From Halobacillus yeomjeoni (GTDB lineage: Bacteria > Bacillota > Bacilli > Bacillales > Halobacillaceae), in the NCBI RefSeq assembly GCF_020171525.1, contig NZ_JAIVAI010000006.1, positions 1 through 64,000 on the forward strand: a stretch of DNA of 64,000 bases. Reading direction: 5' to 3'. A model generated the notes under the pieces. That model was not told where the DNA came from. It saw only the letters and a program-made list of their open reading frames with translations, and searched no databases. This document shows positions 16,502 through 24,761 of the stretch, in pieces (positions within the stretch are counted from its first letter, which is position 1; each line of letters opens with the position of its first letter). The position numbers and the translations under genes were made by a program.

Positions 16502-17506
16502 TTATAGGATATTGGTTGTTCTCTTATACCCAGAAGGGTTCTTTTGATGCCATTCCCAGGCCGTAGCTATTATATCCTTCATCTGAGTATACTTCGGCTC
16601 CCAGCCAAGTTCCTTTTGCGCTTTGGCCGAGGAGGCGATCAGTTGAGCAGGATCCCCTGCCCGTCTTGGGGCAAGCTTTGCAGGAATGTCATGGCCGGTA
16701 ACTTCACGTGCAGCCTCAATCATTTCTTTGACGGAAAATCCTTGTCCATTCCCCAAGTTGAAAATGCTGGATTCCTTCCCTTCCTGCAGGTGGTCCAGGG
16801 CGAGCATATGCGCATGGACCAAGTCGATGACATGGATATAGTCACGGATACATGTGCCATCAGGTGTTGGGTAATTATCTCCGAAGATAGAAATGTGCTC
16901 TCTCTGACCTAAAGCCACTTGTAAGATGATCGGTACAAGGTGGGTCTCCGGCTGGTGGTCTTCACCGATATCAAATTCAGGATGAGCACCTGCGACGTTG
17001 AAATAACGAAGGACAACATGGCGGATGCCATGCGCCTGTTCGGCCCATTTGAGCATTTTTTCTACAGCCAGCTTCGTTTCTCCATAAGGATTGGTCGGTA
17101 CGGTCGGAGCCGTCTCGACAATCGGTACTTCTTCAGGTTCACCGTAAGTGGCGGCGGTAGAAGAAAAGACGATTCGATCGACGTCTTGAGCCGCCATCAC
17201 TTTCAGTAAATTCATCGTGCCGTAAACGTTATTCTCATAATATTTCAGAGGATCTTCCACACTTTCTCCTACAAGGGAACTTGCAGCGAAGTGCATGACG
17301 GCATCGATGGAATGGTGCTCAAATAATTTATGTAAATCTTCAATATTCCTCAAGTCTCCATTTACAAACGTCGCTTTTTCAAAAACGGCCCCTTCATGCC
17401 CCGTCTGCAAGTTATCGAGAATGACGACTTCATGACCGGCTTTCAAAAGTTCTGCGACTGCATGGCTTCCTATGTATCCAGCGCCTCCACATACTAAAAC
17501 GTTCAT
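16502..17506 (-). CDS. galE: UDP-glucose 4-epimerase
   Basis: 334 residues, the standard GalE length. The NAD-binding GGAGYIGS lies at the N-terminus. The catalytic pair is in NPYGETKLAVEKML (Tyr-x3-Lys), with the Ser/Thr in VFSSTAATYG. The C-terminal WEPKY segment is also typical. It interconverts UDP-Glc/UDP-Gal and in some bacilli UDP-GlcNAc/UDP-GalNAc, supplying precursors for the neighbouring exopolysaccharide genes. Its own AAAGGAG ribosome site and terminator suggest a monocistronic transcript. Confidence 0.95.
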   Translation of the reverse strand: MNVLVCGGAGYIGSHAVAELLKAGHEVVILDNLQTGHEGAVFEKATFVNGDLRNIEDLHKLFEHHSIDAVMHFAASSLVGESVEDPLKYYENNVYGTMNLLKVMAAQDVDRIVFSSTAATYGEPEEVPIVETAPTVPTNPYGETKLAVEKMLKWAEQAHGIRHVVLRYFNVAGAHPEFDIGEDHQPETHLVPIILQVALGQREHISIFGDNYPTPDGTCIRDYIHVIDLVHAHMLALDHLQEGKESSIFNLGNGQGFSVKEMIEAAREVTGHDIPAKLAPRRAGDPAQLIASSAKAQKELGWEPKYTQMKDIIATAWEWHQKNPSGYKRTTNIL

Positions 17507-17578
17507 TGAAAAACTCCTTTATGAAAATAGATTCGTTACTATTCTAACACTTCATGAAAGAATAGAACGACTTTTCTA

Positions 17579-18307
17579 TCATTTTAGTAATTTACCTGCC
17601 TGCTCATCTACATATACCGTTACATCCGGGTGTTTCTGAAGGGCAGTGATCGGCCAACTTTCACTGTACTCCCCATGCACCAACTGATAGATCGCTTCCG
17701 CTTTTTCTTCTCCACTGGCCAATACGACGATTTTTTCCGCATCCAAAATCGTTCCAATCCCCATTGTAATCGCATGGGTCGGTACATCTTCCATCGAGTC
17801 AAAAAAACGTGCATTCGCTTTTCGCGTCGAAGGCTTCAATTCCACACTGTGTGTACGGCTGTCAAAGGGAGTTCCCGGCTCGTTAAAACCGATGTGCCCG
17901 TTTTTCCCGACGCCTAAAAGCTGAATGTCCAGTCCTCCAAGTTCCTGAATCTGCTTCTCGTAACGCTCGCACTCCTGTTCTATACCCTCGGCTGTTCCAT
18001 CTGGAATAAACGTTTGATGTTCTGATAGTCCAAGAGGTTGATAGAATAACTCCCTCATAAATGTATGATAACTTTGGGGGTGATCCCGGTGCAGGCCTAT
18101 ATATTCATCGAGATTGAACGTTCTCAAATGGGAAACATCCACAAGGTTGGACTTCAGCCTTTCTACGAGTTTTTCATAGAATCCGATCGGGGTACTTCCT
18201 GTCGCTAACCCTAAATGGAGATTTGGTCTGCCTTTGGTGGAACAGTAAAAGAATGCGGCGGTTTTTGTGCTCATTTCTTCATAGTCTGAGACTTGTATGA
18301 CTTGCAT
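17579..18307 (-). CDS. nagB: Glucosamine-6-phosphate deaminase
   Basis: 242 residues, the short Bacillus form without the C-terminal extension of the E. coli enzyme. Motifs are LATGSTPIGFYE, FNLDEYIGL, LGVGKNGHIGFNEPG (catalytic Asp/His/Glu region) and a C-terminal VHGEYSESWPITALQKH. It converts GlcN-6-P to Fru-6-P and ammonia after NagA has removed acetate. It lies 192 bp downstream of nagA; the gap holds a GATAAA repeat array. Start at ATG 18307 behind GGAGG. Confidence 0.95.
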   Translation of the reverse strand: MQVIQVSDYEEMSTKTAAFFYCSTKGRPNLHLGLATGSTPIGFYEKLVERLKSNLVDVSHLRTFNLDEYIGLHRDHPQSYHTFMRELFYQPLGLSEHQTFIPDGTAEGIEQECERYEKQIQELGGLDIQLLGVGKNGHIGFNEPGTPFDSRTHSVELKPSTRKANARFFDSMEDVPTHAITMGIGTILDAEKIVVLASGEEKAEAIYQLVHGEYSESWPITALQKHPDVTVYVDEQAGKLLK

Positions 18308-18403
18308 AGGGATTCCTCCACTCTCTATAATTTCGCCCTTTACATTTTAATGTCTACCCTGCCGCATTAAAGAGTAACCACTTCAGTAGGAGATTCAAAG
18401 GTG

Positions 18404-18498
18404 TTTGGTCGATAAATCTCCTTTTCCGCTTATAAAATAGAATTTTTGATCGATAAATCACGAATTCCGCTGATAAATGCCAGCAATTGGCTGATAAA
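18404..18498. repeat. Phased GATAAA repeat array, locus A
   Basis: It begins TTTGGTC and carries five [G/T]ATAAA cores at 18411, 18431, 18452, 18472 and 18493, spaced 20, 21, 20 and 21 bp. Short spacers end mostly in CCGCT or GGCT. The same design occurs at 30830 and 47432. It occupies the nagA-nagB gap. Confidence 0.85.
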
Positions 18499-18499
18499 C

Positions 18500-19651
18500 T
18501 TAATAGGCTGTCCCTCTGCAATACGTCTGCTTTATATTGAAGTCCTTATCCATAATCACCAAATCAGCATCTTTTCCTGCAGCGATACTCCCTTTCCGAT
18601 CATCTACTCCAAGTGACTTCGCCGCATTCCAAGATGACATTTTCATCAAATCCAGTGGACTTACACCTAATTGAGACATGTTCTTTACCGCTTCATTCAT
18701 CTTCAACACACTTCCAGCGAGCGTCCCATCTTCTAACCGAGCTTCACCATCTTTCAGGTGGACGTGCTGCCCCCCTAAATCATAGGTGCCGTTTTGCAGA
18801 CATTTGCCCCTCATCGAATCCGTGATGAGTATCATTCGATCACTGCCTATGTTTTTATAGGCGAGCTCGACCATTTCTTGAGCTACATGGATTCTATCGA
18901 AAATGATCTCTGCCATTAAATCTTCACTCAAAAACACCGCTCCAACAACGCCTGGCTCACGATGATGCATTGGGCGCATGGCATTGAATAAATGTGTAGC
19001 GTGCTTTAATCCGTTCTCTGCAGCTTGCTTCACTTCTTCGTATGTTGCATGGCTGTGGCCGATAGACGGGATGACCCCGGTATCGTTCAAGTATTGTATA
19101 AGCTGGTGGTCCTGATCCTCTTCAGGTGCCAGCGTTACGACACGGATCAAGCCCTCTGCCGTCTCCTGCCATTTTTTGAATTGATCGACGGAAGCAGGTC
19201 CGATGCACGATAAAGGCTGGGCTCCTGCATGCTTTTTATTGATAAAAGGTCCCTCCAGATGGACTCCCAGCATTTCAGCTCCAATCGAATCGGTCTTTTT
19301 GAATTCAGAAGCATTCTTCAGCGCCTCACTAATCCGGTCTTCCTCATCGGTGATGGTCGTCGCTAAAAAGCTGGTAGTCCCTTCTTTCGGTAACGTTTCA
19401 GCCATCGTTTCAAGAGCTTTAGGAGTGGCGTCCATCGTGTCTGCCCCGGCAGCGCCGTGGATGTGGATGTCGATGAATCCCGGGAAAATGTAGTCACCTT
19501 TATCCAATTCGACCGCTTCGTCTATATTTGAAGGATTAGACGGCTGTCCATAACCAATCTCCTCTATTTTCTCTTGATTGATAATGAGATAACCGTCACG
19601 GATAACTTCTGTTTCGGTCACTATGTTTCCACCTAACAATAACCTCTTCAT
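18500..19651 (-). CDS. nagA: N-acetylglucosamine-6-phosphate deacetylase
   Basis: 383 residues. Motifs include PGFIDIHIHGAAG (metal site), HLEGPFINKKHAGAQ, IGHSHATYEE, HATHLFNAMRPMHHREPG and ITDSMRG with the catalytic Asp. It deacetylates GlcNAc-6-P delivered by the divergently encoded PTS at 19846 and feeds nagB. A GntR/NagR-like half-palindrome (19707-19721) is in the shared promoter region. Start ATG 19651 with a moderate ribosome site. Confidence 0.95.
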   Translation of the reverse strand: MKRLLLGGNIVTETEVIRDGYLIINQEKIEEIGYGQPSNPSNIDEAVELDKGDYIFPGFIDIHIHGAAGADTMDATPKALETMAETLPKEGTTSFLATTITDEEDRISEALKNASEFKKTDSIGAEMLGVHLEGPFINKKHAGAQPLSCIGPASVDQFKKWQETAEGLIRVVTLAPEEDQDHQLIQYLNDTGVIPSIGHSHATYEEVKQAAENGLKHATHLFNAMRPMHHREPGVVGAVFLSEDLMAEIIFDRIHVAQEMVELAYKNIGSDRMILITDSMRGKCLQNGTYDLGGQHVHLKDGEARLEDGTLAGSVLKMNEAVKNMSQLGVSPLDLMKMSSWNAAKSLGVDDRKGSIAAGKDADLVIMDKDFNIKQTYCRGTAY

Positions 19652-19706
19652 TCAAGTCACCTGCCTTCTTCGTTCTACTAACCATAGAATAGCAACCGTA
19701 ACGCTT

Positions 19707-19721
19707 GATGTATATACCATT
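19707..19721. promoter_or_regulatory. Possible NagR (GntR-family) operator
   Basis: The minus strand reads AATGGTATATACATC, close to the NagR sites known in B. subtilis (ATTGGTATAGA...). A related TTATATACATCC occurs on the plus strand around 19760. A gene for NagR is not in the window, so the assignment is inferred. Confidence 0.4.
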
Positions 19722-19796
19722 CTAAGTTCCTAATAAGGAATAAAATAGATTCCATATATATTATATACATCCAAAATACGCTGTGATACATTCGTG

Positions 19797-19810
19797 TGTA
19801 AGCGTTACCA
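19797..19810. promoter_or_regulatory. Candidate CcpA cre site upstream of nagE
   Basis: TGTAAGCGTTACCA matches the cre consensus TGWAANCGNTNWCA at all but one position. It lies 36 bp before the PTS start codon, where CcpA would give carbon catabolite repression. Confidence 0.6.
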
Positions 19811-19845
19811 ATAATAGATTTGAATTTAGAAAGGGGTACATAAGA

Positions 19846-21213
19846 ATGATCAATTTTATACAACGAATCGGTAAAGCCTTGATGCTTCCGGTCGCCGCAC
19901 TCCCTGCAGCTGCACTATTGCTGCGTTTGGGTCAGGATGACCTGTTAGGCATTCCCTTCATGGCGGCAGCCGGGAACGCCATCTTCGCGAACCTCGCACT
20001 CATTTTCGCGATTGGAGTTGCGATCGGTTTGTCCAAGGACGGCAACGGGGCGGCCGCTTTAGCGGGAGCAATCGGATACTTCGTGTTGACCGAAGGAGCG
20101 AAAGCGATTGATGGAGACATCGATATGTCCATCTTAGGAGGGATACTTTCCGGTGTCATCGCAGGCCTTTTATACAACAGCTTTTATGACATCAAACTTC
20201 CCGAATGGTTAGGTTTCTTCGGAGGCCGGCGCTTCGTACCGATAGTTACCGGTGCCGTCATGGTAGCCCTGGCTGGAATATTCGGTTTCGTGTGGCCGCC
20301 GATTCAGGAAGGTATAAACTCACTCGGTGAATGGATCATTGATGCAGGAGCTTTGGGTGTAGGAGTGTATGGATTCTTGAACCGTATCCTCATTCCTGTT
20401 GGACTCCACCACGTCATTAATGCACTGATATGGTTTGTTTTTGGTGAATATGAAGGTGCGACTGGTGAAATCGGGCGATTCTTTGCCGGAGACCCGACCG
20501 CTGGATTCTTTATGGCCGGTTTCTTCCCTATAATGATGTTCGGACTTCCTGCCGCTGCTTTCGCCATGATTGCCGCTGCCAAAAAAGGACGAAAAAAAGC
20601 CATTGCCGGAGGTATGATCGGAATTGCACTGACATCATTCTTGACGGGGATCACAGAACCACTGGAGTTTTCCTTCATGTTCCTCTCTCCGCTGCTTTAC
20701 GTCGTGCACGCCTTATTGACAGGTTTATCCATGATGGTTTCGTTTTGGCTGGACATCAGGCATGGATTCGGCTTTTCTGCTGGAGCCCTCGACTATTTAT
20801 TGAACTTCGGCATTGCCGAAAAACCGTTACTTCTCCTTGTCCAGGGGCTCGTATTCGGGGCCATATATTTCTTCATTTTCTATTTCCTGATTGTAAAACT
20901 AAACCTGAAAACACCGGGACGAGAAGATGTGGACACGATGGTTGAAGAGAGTCCACGTGGAAATGGAGACCAGTATCAACAAATGGCCACTCACTTCATC
21001 AAGGACCTTGGAGGAAAAGAAAACATCCGCTCCATGGATTACTGCGCTACGCGCTTAAGACTGCAAATGGAGGATATGGAAAAGGTGGATGAGGAAGCTT
21101 TGAAGAGTCACGGTGCCAAGGGAGTTTTTAAAACGAGTCAAACGAATCTTCAAGTGATTGTAGGGACACATGTTGAATTTGTTGCTGACGCAATTAGAGA
21201 ACATAATGAATAA
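19846..21213 (+). CDS. nagE: N-acetylglucosamine-specific PTS transporter, EIICB
   Basis: 455 residues from ATG 19846, chosen for GAAAGGGG 8 nt upstream; the longer frame from 19783 lacks a ribosome site. The EIIC domain (about residues 1-365) is multi-spanning, with GITEPLEFSFMF and the LHHVINALIW motif typical of the glucose/GlcNAc family. The EIIB domain follows with the phospho-cysteine in SMDYCATRLRL. There is no EIIA domain, so it needs EIIA from another PTS protein, as in Bacillus NagP. Divergent from nagA; a cre site and a NagR-like site lie between. Confidence 0.92.
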   Translation: MINFIQRIGKALMLPVAALPAAALLLRLGQDDLLGIPFMAAAGNAIFANLALIFAIGVAIGLSKDGNGAAALAGAIGYFVLTEGAKAIDGDIDMSILGGILSGVIAGLLYNSFYDIKLPEWLGFFGGRRFVPIVTGAVMVALAGIFGFVWPPIQEGINSLGEWIIDAGALGVGVYGFLNRILIPVGLHHVINALIWFVFGEYEGATGEIGRFFAGDPTAGFFMAGFFPIMMFGLPAAAFAMIAAAKKGRKKAIAGGMIGIALTSFLTGITEPLEFSFMFLSPLLYVVHALLTGLSMMVSFWLDIRHGFGFSAGALDYLLNFGIAEKPLLLLVQGLVFGAIYFFIFYFLIVKLNLKTPGREDVDTMVEESPRGNGDQYQQMATHFIKDLGGKENIRSMDYCATRLRLQMEDMEKVDEEALKSHGAKGVFKTSQTNLQVIVGTHVEFVADAIREHNE

Positions 21214-21215
21214 AA

Positions 21216-21250
21216 AAAGCGCTCCTGACCATAACGGTCAGGAGCGCTTT
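21216..21250. terminator. Bidirectional terminator between nagE and the VOC gene
   Basis: A 15-bp stem (21216-21230 with 21236-21250) encloses the loop ATAAC and has A/T runs on both sides. It serves the convergent nagE and VOC genes. Confidence 0.9.
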
Positions 21251-21252
21251 CC

Positions 21253-21639
21253 TCATTTTTCATAAATTTCAAGTGGAAGCTTATCTGGATCTTTGAAAAA
21301 CGTAAACTTTTTCACCGTCACAGGATCGATTTTTACATCCTCCACGTTTACTCCCCTGCCTTCCAATTCTCGCTTCACTTCCTCCACGTCATCCACTTCA
21401 AACGCCAAATGACGAAGTCCCTGAGCTTCAGGGGTGCTCGGTCGTTCAGGTGGATTCGGGAAGGAAAACAGTTCAATTTGATAGACTCCCCCGACTTCTA
21501 AATCCAGCTTATATGAGTCACGGTCCTCGCGGTATATTTCATTGACGACTTTCAACCCTAACGTATCAACATAGAAACTTTTGGATAGTTCGTAGTCTGA
21601 ACAAATGATGGCAACATGATGGATGTTATTAAAAAGCAT
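21253..21639 (-). CDS. VOC-superfamily protein (glyoxalase/YaeR-like)
   Basis: 128 residues forming the two paired beta-alpha-beta-beta-beta modules of the vicinal oxygen chelate fold. Candidate metal ligands are His in IHHVAI, Glu in QIELFS, His in LRHLAFEV and Glu in LPLEIYE. YaeR/GloA2-like proteins are metal-dependent and usually of unknown substrate. Ribosome site GAAAGGGGG precedes ATG 21639. It is monocistronic and shares its terminator with nagE; no pathway link is evident. Confidence 0.85.
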   Translation of the reverse strand: MLFNNIHHVAIICSDYELSKSFYVDTLGLKVVNEIYREDRDSYKLDLEVGGVYQIELFSFPNPPERPSTPEAQGLRHLAFEVDDVEEVKRELEGRGVNVEDVKIDPVTVKKFTFFKDPDKLPLEIYEK

Positions 21640-22028
21640 AGCTGCCCCCTTTCATATTGTGTCTGGAATAAAAAAGCATATAGGTTTTAATTAGAATTAA
21701 ATGCACCTTAGAAATTTCTATATAGTACAACCTTTTGTAGCTATCTAAAATTAGTAAAAAGTATAGATACCAGGTGAAACTAACATAAAAAAACAGTCTC
21801 TTAAAAGAAGGAAAGAAGATAAGAAGTTGTAGAATTCTTAATGATGCAATCGAGTCTTCGTAAGAATATCATAACACCTTATACCTTGTAATAGAGATAT
21901 CACTCACAAATGCTTTTTATACTAAAAAAAGCATTTGTGGAAACTTTATTAATTATTAGCACCTAATTAAGTTTCATTTAGTTAGCGGTTGGGTATCACT
22001 TAGTAACTAAAGTGAAGTGAGGGATTAT
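21640..22028. other. AT-rich intergenic region with hairpin, upstream of the DndB-like pair
   Basis: No gene is seen in this 389-bp gap. A 14-bp perfect stem (21905-21918 with 21926-21939, CACAAATGCTTTTT) lies about 90 bp before the small nuclease-like gene; it has no T-run after the stem. A smaller CACTT...AAGTG inverted repeat (about 21997-22014) sits beside the ribosome site and could be an operator. Confidence 0.5.
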
Positions 22029-22475
22029 ATGCGGGCTGGTCATAAACTATCCCAGGAAAGGTTATTAAAGCTTGGAGAAGAGATGAACTTTATAGTAAAG
22101 AAAACCTTTTCCCAGTCCTTGCCTACAGACGGTGTTTGGCTAATTAAAAACCCTCTTCTTATCTCTGAATTCATTCCTTTTTTAGCAGTAGAAGTCATTG
22201 TCAGTGAGAGTCCTAAGACTATAAGGGGGAGTATTAAGACTCTTGAACAGGTCAAGCCAACAATTGCAGTAGTTTTCATACACGAAGGAGAAATAGTAGC
22301 ACGCTGGGCGCGTCAAAAGATGGATGCCCAGCAGATTCACGAAAAAATTAAAAGTTTGTACAATTTTTTGGAAAAAGAGCGACTAATTAGCTCAGTGAGG
22401 CTAGAAATTTGGAATGAAGATAGATTGTCCCACCTAGAAAGCTATTGCTATTCCCTTAAGGAAAAGGAGTGTTAA
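22029..22475 (+). CDS. Small protein of unknown function, possible PD-(D/E)XK-like fold
   Basis: 148 residues from ATG 22029, preferred because TGAGGGAT lies just upstream; GTG 22017 is an alternative. I do not recognise a family. The middle reads DGVWL...PFLAVEVIVSES...IRGSIKTLEQVKPTIAVVFI, an alternation of strands and helices with acidic residues like the core of restriction-endonuclease folds, but without the usual Lys. The C-terminal third is helical and charged. It ends 2 bp before the DndB/DGQHR-like gene and both are AT-rich against their neighbours, so they form an acquired two-gene unit. A role in DNA modification or defence is inferred. Confidence 0.55.
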   Translation: MRAGHKLSQERLLKLGEEMNFIVKKTFSQSLPTDGVWLIKNPLLISEFIPFLAVEVIVSESPKTIRGSIKTLEQVKPTIAVVFIHEGEIVARWARQKMDAQQIHEKIKSLYNFLEKERLISSVRLEIWNEDRLSHLESYCYSLKEKEC

Positions 22476-22477
22476 TC

Positions 22478-23764
22478 ATGTCTTTGCTATCTTCAATTTA
22501 TTTAGAAAATGTCGATCAATCGGGTGATACTTATAAAGGTGTAGTGACGGCATATGAGCTTTACGATGCTTTAAAAAGGCATATAATAACCTACTGTCCT
22601 GCTACACAACGAGGAAAGTATGATAAGGATAGTCCAGATGAAGATATGTCAAATGTGGATGATTTTTATCCAATTTATTATGAAAAATTATTAATAAGTG
22701 ACTCTACCGTTGAGGAAATGGCTTATCAGATTTTACAAAGAAAACTTTACTGGAATGAATTACGTTGGAATGTTAGGTGGGAAGAAGGCAATACCACACT
22801 TATTTATGATCACAGCCAAAGAAAATTGGAAATGAAAGGTAATATTACTATCCCCGATTCTGCTCATAGACACAAAGCATACTATCGCATTTTTGAATGG
22901 AAAGAAAAGTCAAATTTAATCCCTAAAAAAATCACGGTGGATGACATGATTATTACGAAGGAAGAAATTCAGCCACTAGTTGATCAATTTGACCCGAATT
23001 ATCATATTTTTGTTACTGTGCACAATATCGATTCGTCTGAAGAAGGGGTTTTATTTCGTCAACTAAATAATTTTGTCAAGAAACCTACATCAGCACAGTC
23101 CATTCGTATCGCCCCTGAGAGCACTCCTACTTACAGGTTCATTGCAAAATTACTCTCTCAAAATGGTGTGTTTCATGAGAATGAAATTGAAACCAACCGG
23201 ACCACAATTGCTCCAAAATCACGAAAAATGGTTCCTAATTCTACCCTTCATACTGCTATCAAACCTTTTAAGTCCTTAATTTATAATTTAGAAAATAAAA
23301 AAGCAGTATATGACGATCTAATTTCTTTTGTGCAGGTTTTTTTTGAAAAACTATCAACTCATTATCCCGAAATGCAACCTAATGCATCATCTGTATTAAG
23401 GAGGACATCTCGTGATGAGAGCTTCATAATTAAAAACATAATGTTTATTCCATTAATGAAAATTGCGTTTAATTTATGGAAAACCTATTTTGATTACGGA
23501 AAAGATTGGAAGTCCGACTACCAGCTTGATGTTCTAATTTCCAAACTCGCCCAAGATAGAAGAGTGACAGATGACGATAATAATATAATAGAAGTAAATA
23601 TAATGAGCAAGAAAAATACAGAATGGGTTGGTAAAATAGTAAATGAAAAGAGTCAAATTATGAACAACCGTATTAGCCAGAAATCTGCTTTTGATTACCT
23701 TGCAACTGCAATTGATTTACATGTTGTATTAGATAATATCCGTAATAATAAGCAAACCGGTTAA
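22478..23764 (+). CDS. DndB/DGQHR-domain-like protein
   Basis: 428 residues from ATG 22478, which has AAAGGAGT upstream. The N-terminal part has CPATQRGKYD, and the middle has ITIPDSAHRHKAYYRI, a variant of the DGQHR motif of the DndB family. It is followed by LFRQLNNFVKKPTSAQSIRI, which matches the family's FxxLN...K.....S block. DndB proteins regulate phosphorothioate DNA modification, but no dndACDE or sspBCD genes are present, so this is an orphan of a related type. It is cotranscribed with the small protein upstream and closed by a strong terminator. Confidence 0.65.
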   Translation: MSLLSSIYLENVDQSGDTYKGVVTAYELYDALKRHIITYCPATQRGKYDKDSPDEDMSNVDDFYPIYYEKLLISDSTVEEMAYQILQRKLYWNELRWNVRWEEGNTTLIYDHSQRKLEMKGNITIPDSAHRHKAYYRIFEWKEKSNLIPKKITVDDMIITKEEIQPLVDQFDPNYHIFVTVHNIDSSEEGVLFRQLNNFVKKPTSAQSIRIAPESTPTYRFIAKLLSQNGVFHENEIETNRTTIAPKSRKMVPNSTLHTAIKPFKSLIYNLENKKAVYDDLISFVQVFFEKLSTHYPEMQPNASSVLRRTSRDESFIIKNIMFIPLMKIAFNLWKTYFDYGKDWKSDYQLDVLISKLAQDRRVTDDDNNIIEVNIMSKKNTEWVGKIVNEKSQIMNNRISQKSAFDYLATAIDLHVVLDNIRNNKQTG

Positions 23765-23770
23765 AAACAA

Positions 23771-23808
23771 AAAAAGGGCTAATAACCTCTAGTTCATTAG
23801 CCCTTTTT
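23771..23808 (+). terminator. Intrinsic terminator after the DndB-like gene
   Basis: A 13-bp stem (23771-23783 with 23796-23808, AAAAAGGGCTAAT) has a 12-nt loop and then a T-run. It lies 7 bp after the stop codon and may also work on the minus strand. Confidence 0.9.
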
Positions 23809-23920
23809 TGTTGAAATAGGATTACAATTACATATTGAAGCATATAGAAATTTATTTTTATGACACATAAATAAAGAAGACAGGAAGTCAGCTACCCGTT
23901 ACAGTGGTTCTTTAATTAAA

Positions 23921-24730
23921 TTAGTAAAACCACAACATATTACTACCGATCTGCTCAACAATCCCCTCAATAAAATTCACTCCAGCAACAAAGAAGATGA
24001 TCGATAGCAGCACATTCAATACCAGTATTCCATAGAACAAATCGAGACCGCCTTCAGTAGTCTTACCGGAATGAACGGAAAACAAGAGTAAGGACGATGC
24101 GACCGATCCGAGAACGATTCCTACGAAAAAGACAAACGCACTCAGCGTATCCATCGAAAGGATTGAAAATAAGCAAGCAGCTGCAAGGAAAACAACCGGC
24201 AAAACTGCTAAGGATCCATACTTGGCAAGAACGTCCATGAACGACACATCGACCCGCATCAGTTTAGCCACACCGAACGTGACGGTAATGAACACCGTTA
24301 AAAATATCAATAGATAAAAGAAAGGCTGAAAGACTGTTCCAAATGAGACATCGACCACGCCGTAACTGAAGCTTCGGGCCGCCAAGTAAGAGAAAAGAGG
24401 AATGAAGAAAGCTAATAGTACCATGGATATGACGCCATTGACTTTCTCAGATCCATTCACATTCTGACTTGCCTTGAAAGGTGCTTTCAGCGATCCCGTC
24501 GCAAAGTTGAGATAAAGCCGGCTTGTGACTTTCGCTTTTTCGACATACTCGCTATCCTTTTTCCCTTGAGGCACCGCTTTCGAAGCCCTTTGCTGCTGGG
24601 GCTGTTGTTGGTTCATCTCGAACATTTCAAGCTGTTCTCCATTGGCTTCGTTGGAAACGACCGCCGCCCCGCACCCTCCACAAAACTTCGCCTCATTGAC
24701 AATTTCCGTTCCACATTTTGAACAATTCAT
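23921..24730 (-). CDS. Zinc-ribbon membrane protein
   Basis: 269 residues from ATG 24730; the frame is open to 24796 but this ATG starts the zinc ribbon exactly. The N-terminus has two CxxC pairs (CSKCGTEI...FCGGCGA), then a Gln-rich linker, then about five membrane segments over the last 170 residues. The family resembles the zinc-ribbon/YIP1-like membrane proteins of bacilli, whose function is not known. It lies 31 bp downstream of another zinc-ribbon protein gene and is presumably co-expressed with it. Confidence 0.75.
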   Translation of the reverse strand: MNCSKCGTEIVNEAKFCGGCGAAVVSNEANGEQLEMFEMNQQQPQQQRASKAVPQGKKDSEYVEKAKVTSRLYLNFATGSLKAPFKASQNVNGSEKVNGVISMVLLAFFIPLFSYLAARSFSYGVVDVSFGTVFQPFFYLLIFLTVFITVTFGVAKLMRVDVSFMDVLAKYGSLAVLPVVFLAAACLFSILSMDTLSAFVFFVGIVLGSVASSLLLFSVHSGKTTEGGLDLFYGILVLNVLLSIIFFVAGVNFIEGIVEQIGSNMLWFY

Positions 24731-24761
24731 AATCCCCACATCTCCTTTGTTCATAATGAAA

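Noticed and set aside
23755-23762. AACCGGTT at the DndB-like stop codon as a LacI operator
   Set aside because: Only the 8-bp core is shared; the flanks TTTCGA/TCGAAA of the real operators are missing and there is no promoter.
22029-23764. A complete dnd or ssp phosphorothioation system
   Set aside because: Only a DndB-like gene and one small gene are present; no desulphurase, DndC/D/E or SspB/C/D-like genes are nearby.
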